From Isotricha intestinalis (lineage: Eukaryota > Ciliophora > Litostomatea > Vestibuliferida > Isotrichidae), in the NCBI GenBank assembly GCA_023807065.1, contig JAJJLU010000416.1, forward strand, positions 1-50,145: a stretch of 50,145 nucleotides of DNA, given 5' to 3'. Positions 50,028 to 50,145 of the stretch are shown piece after piece. The translations under genes and the position numbers were made by a program. The notes under the pieces were generated by a model. That model made no database searches, was not told the origin of the DNA, and saw only the letters and a program-made list of their open reading frames with translations. Positions within the stretch are counted from its first letter, which is position 1. The number at the start of each line of letters is the position of its first letter.

Positions 50028-50145
50028 TTAATTTATTAAATCAATTATTAATTGTTTAATTTCATTTATTTTTTCTATTGTTTTTTCAATGTTTAAATAA
50101 TTTGGACTTAATATTTTTTTTTCACTTCTTTTTATTATATTTGAA
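50028..50145 (-). CDS. 3' part of a truncated paralogue (cut by window end)
   Basis: Reading leftwards from 50144, an open frame of 38 codons begins SNIIKRSEKKILSPNYL and ends QLIIDLIN before TAA at 50028-50030. Its first 22 residues are identical to residues 14-35 of the coiled-coil protein at 46678-47870; the sequences diverge soon after that protein's Met36. The N-terminal part lies beyond the window. It may be a short functional paralogue or a partial gene duplication. Confidence 0.55.
   Translation of the reverse strand, partial: SNIIKRSEKKILSPNYLNIEKTIEKINEIKQLIIDLIN
50068..50145. repeat. Direct repeat, copy 2 of 2 (78 bp, runs off window)
   Basis: This is a near-exact copy of 47735-47812 and extends to the very last base of the window, so its true length is unknown. 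A repeat at a contig end may be why the assembly stops here. Confidence 0.95.

Noticed and set aside
1..50145. Plasmodium, Dictyostelium or anaerobic fungus as source
   Set aside because: High A+T and Asn runs fit all three, but the two ciliate-type membrane proteins, the telomere-like start, the 20-nt intron and near absence of longer introns fit a ciliate better. This is judgement, not proof.

Overview
The window is extremely A+T-rich eukaryotic nuclear DNA with about 30 closely packed protein genes and one tRNA gene. Most genes are single uninterrupted reading frames, and they lie on both strands with gaps of only 60-400 bases. It looks most like one end of a ciliate macronuclear chromosome. 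Base 1 starts with a C4A2T-type repeat (bases 1-12). Two genes encode a two-pass membrane protein family typical of ciliates. Several products are basal-body or axoneme-like, coiled-coil and Asn-rich proteins abound, and the one intron I can support is only 20 nt. TAA, TAG and TGA all end genes here, so the standard code appears to be used. That excludes Tetrahymena/Paramecium-type codes and points to a standard-code lineage such as litostome (rumen-type) ciliates or heterotrichs. This assignment is an inference.

Layout. 1-5 kb: telomere-like start, a 1088-residue coiled-coil protein, a CDC7-like kinase and a small coiled-coil protein. 5-15 kb: a ciliate-type membrane protein, retromer VPS35 divergent from a Rab-like GTPase, a coiled-coil protein, a membrane-anchored PDI-like thioredoxin protein, and a ubiquitin-like/PHR-like protein. 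15-25 kb: an Asn-rich FCP/SCP phosphatase, a basic protein of unknown function, a CFAP157/BBOF1-like coiled coil, a DsbA/FrnE-type oxidoreductase, a second membrane protein of the ciliate family and another coiled coil. 24.9 kb: tRNA-Leu(AAG). 25-36 kb: unknown proteins, a PP2C phosphatase, an ankyrin protein and an importin-7/8-type karyopherin. 36-47 kb: a large coiled coil with a minisatellite, a small membrane protein, a FOP-type LisH basal-body protein, a protein with two cyclic-nucleotide-binding domains, an unknown protein and an EF-hand protein. 47-50 kb: a coiled-coil protein with a hidden first exon, a second FCP/SCP phosphatase whose 3' end is frameshifted, and the 3' part of a paralogue cut by the window end.

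Functional themes are signalling (kinase, PP2C, two FCP/SCP phosphatases, cyclic-nucleotide and calcium sensors), endosomal traffic (VPS35 and Rab), nuclear import, and basal-body or cortical architecture. I see no operon, CRISPR array, intact mobile element or defence island. The most informative unexplained structure is at the right end: a 78-bp near-identical direct repeat (47735-47812 and 50068-50145) whose substitutions behave like coding changes. It exposes a missed exon, a 20-nt intron and a truncated paralogue, and sits next to a phosphatase whose conserved-looking 3' end is reached only by a +1 frame change.
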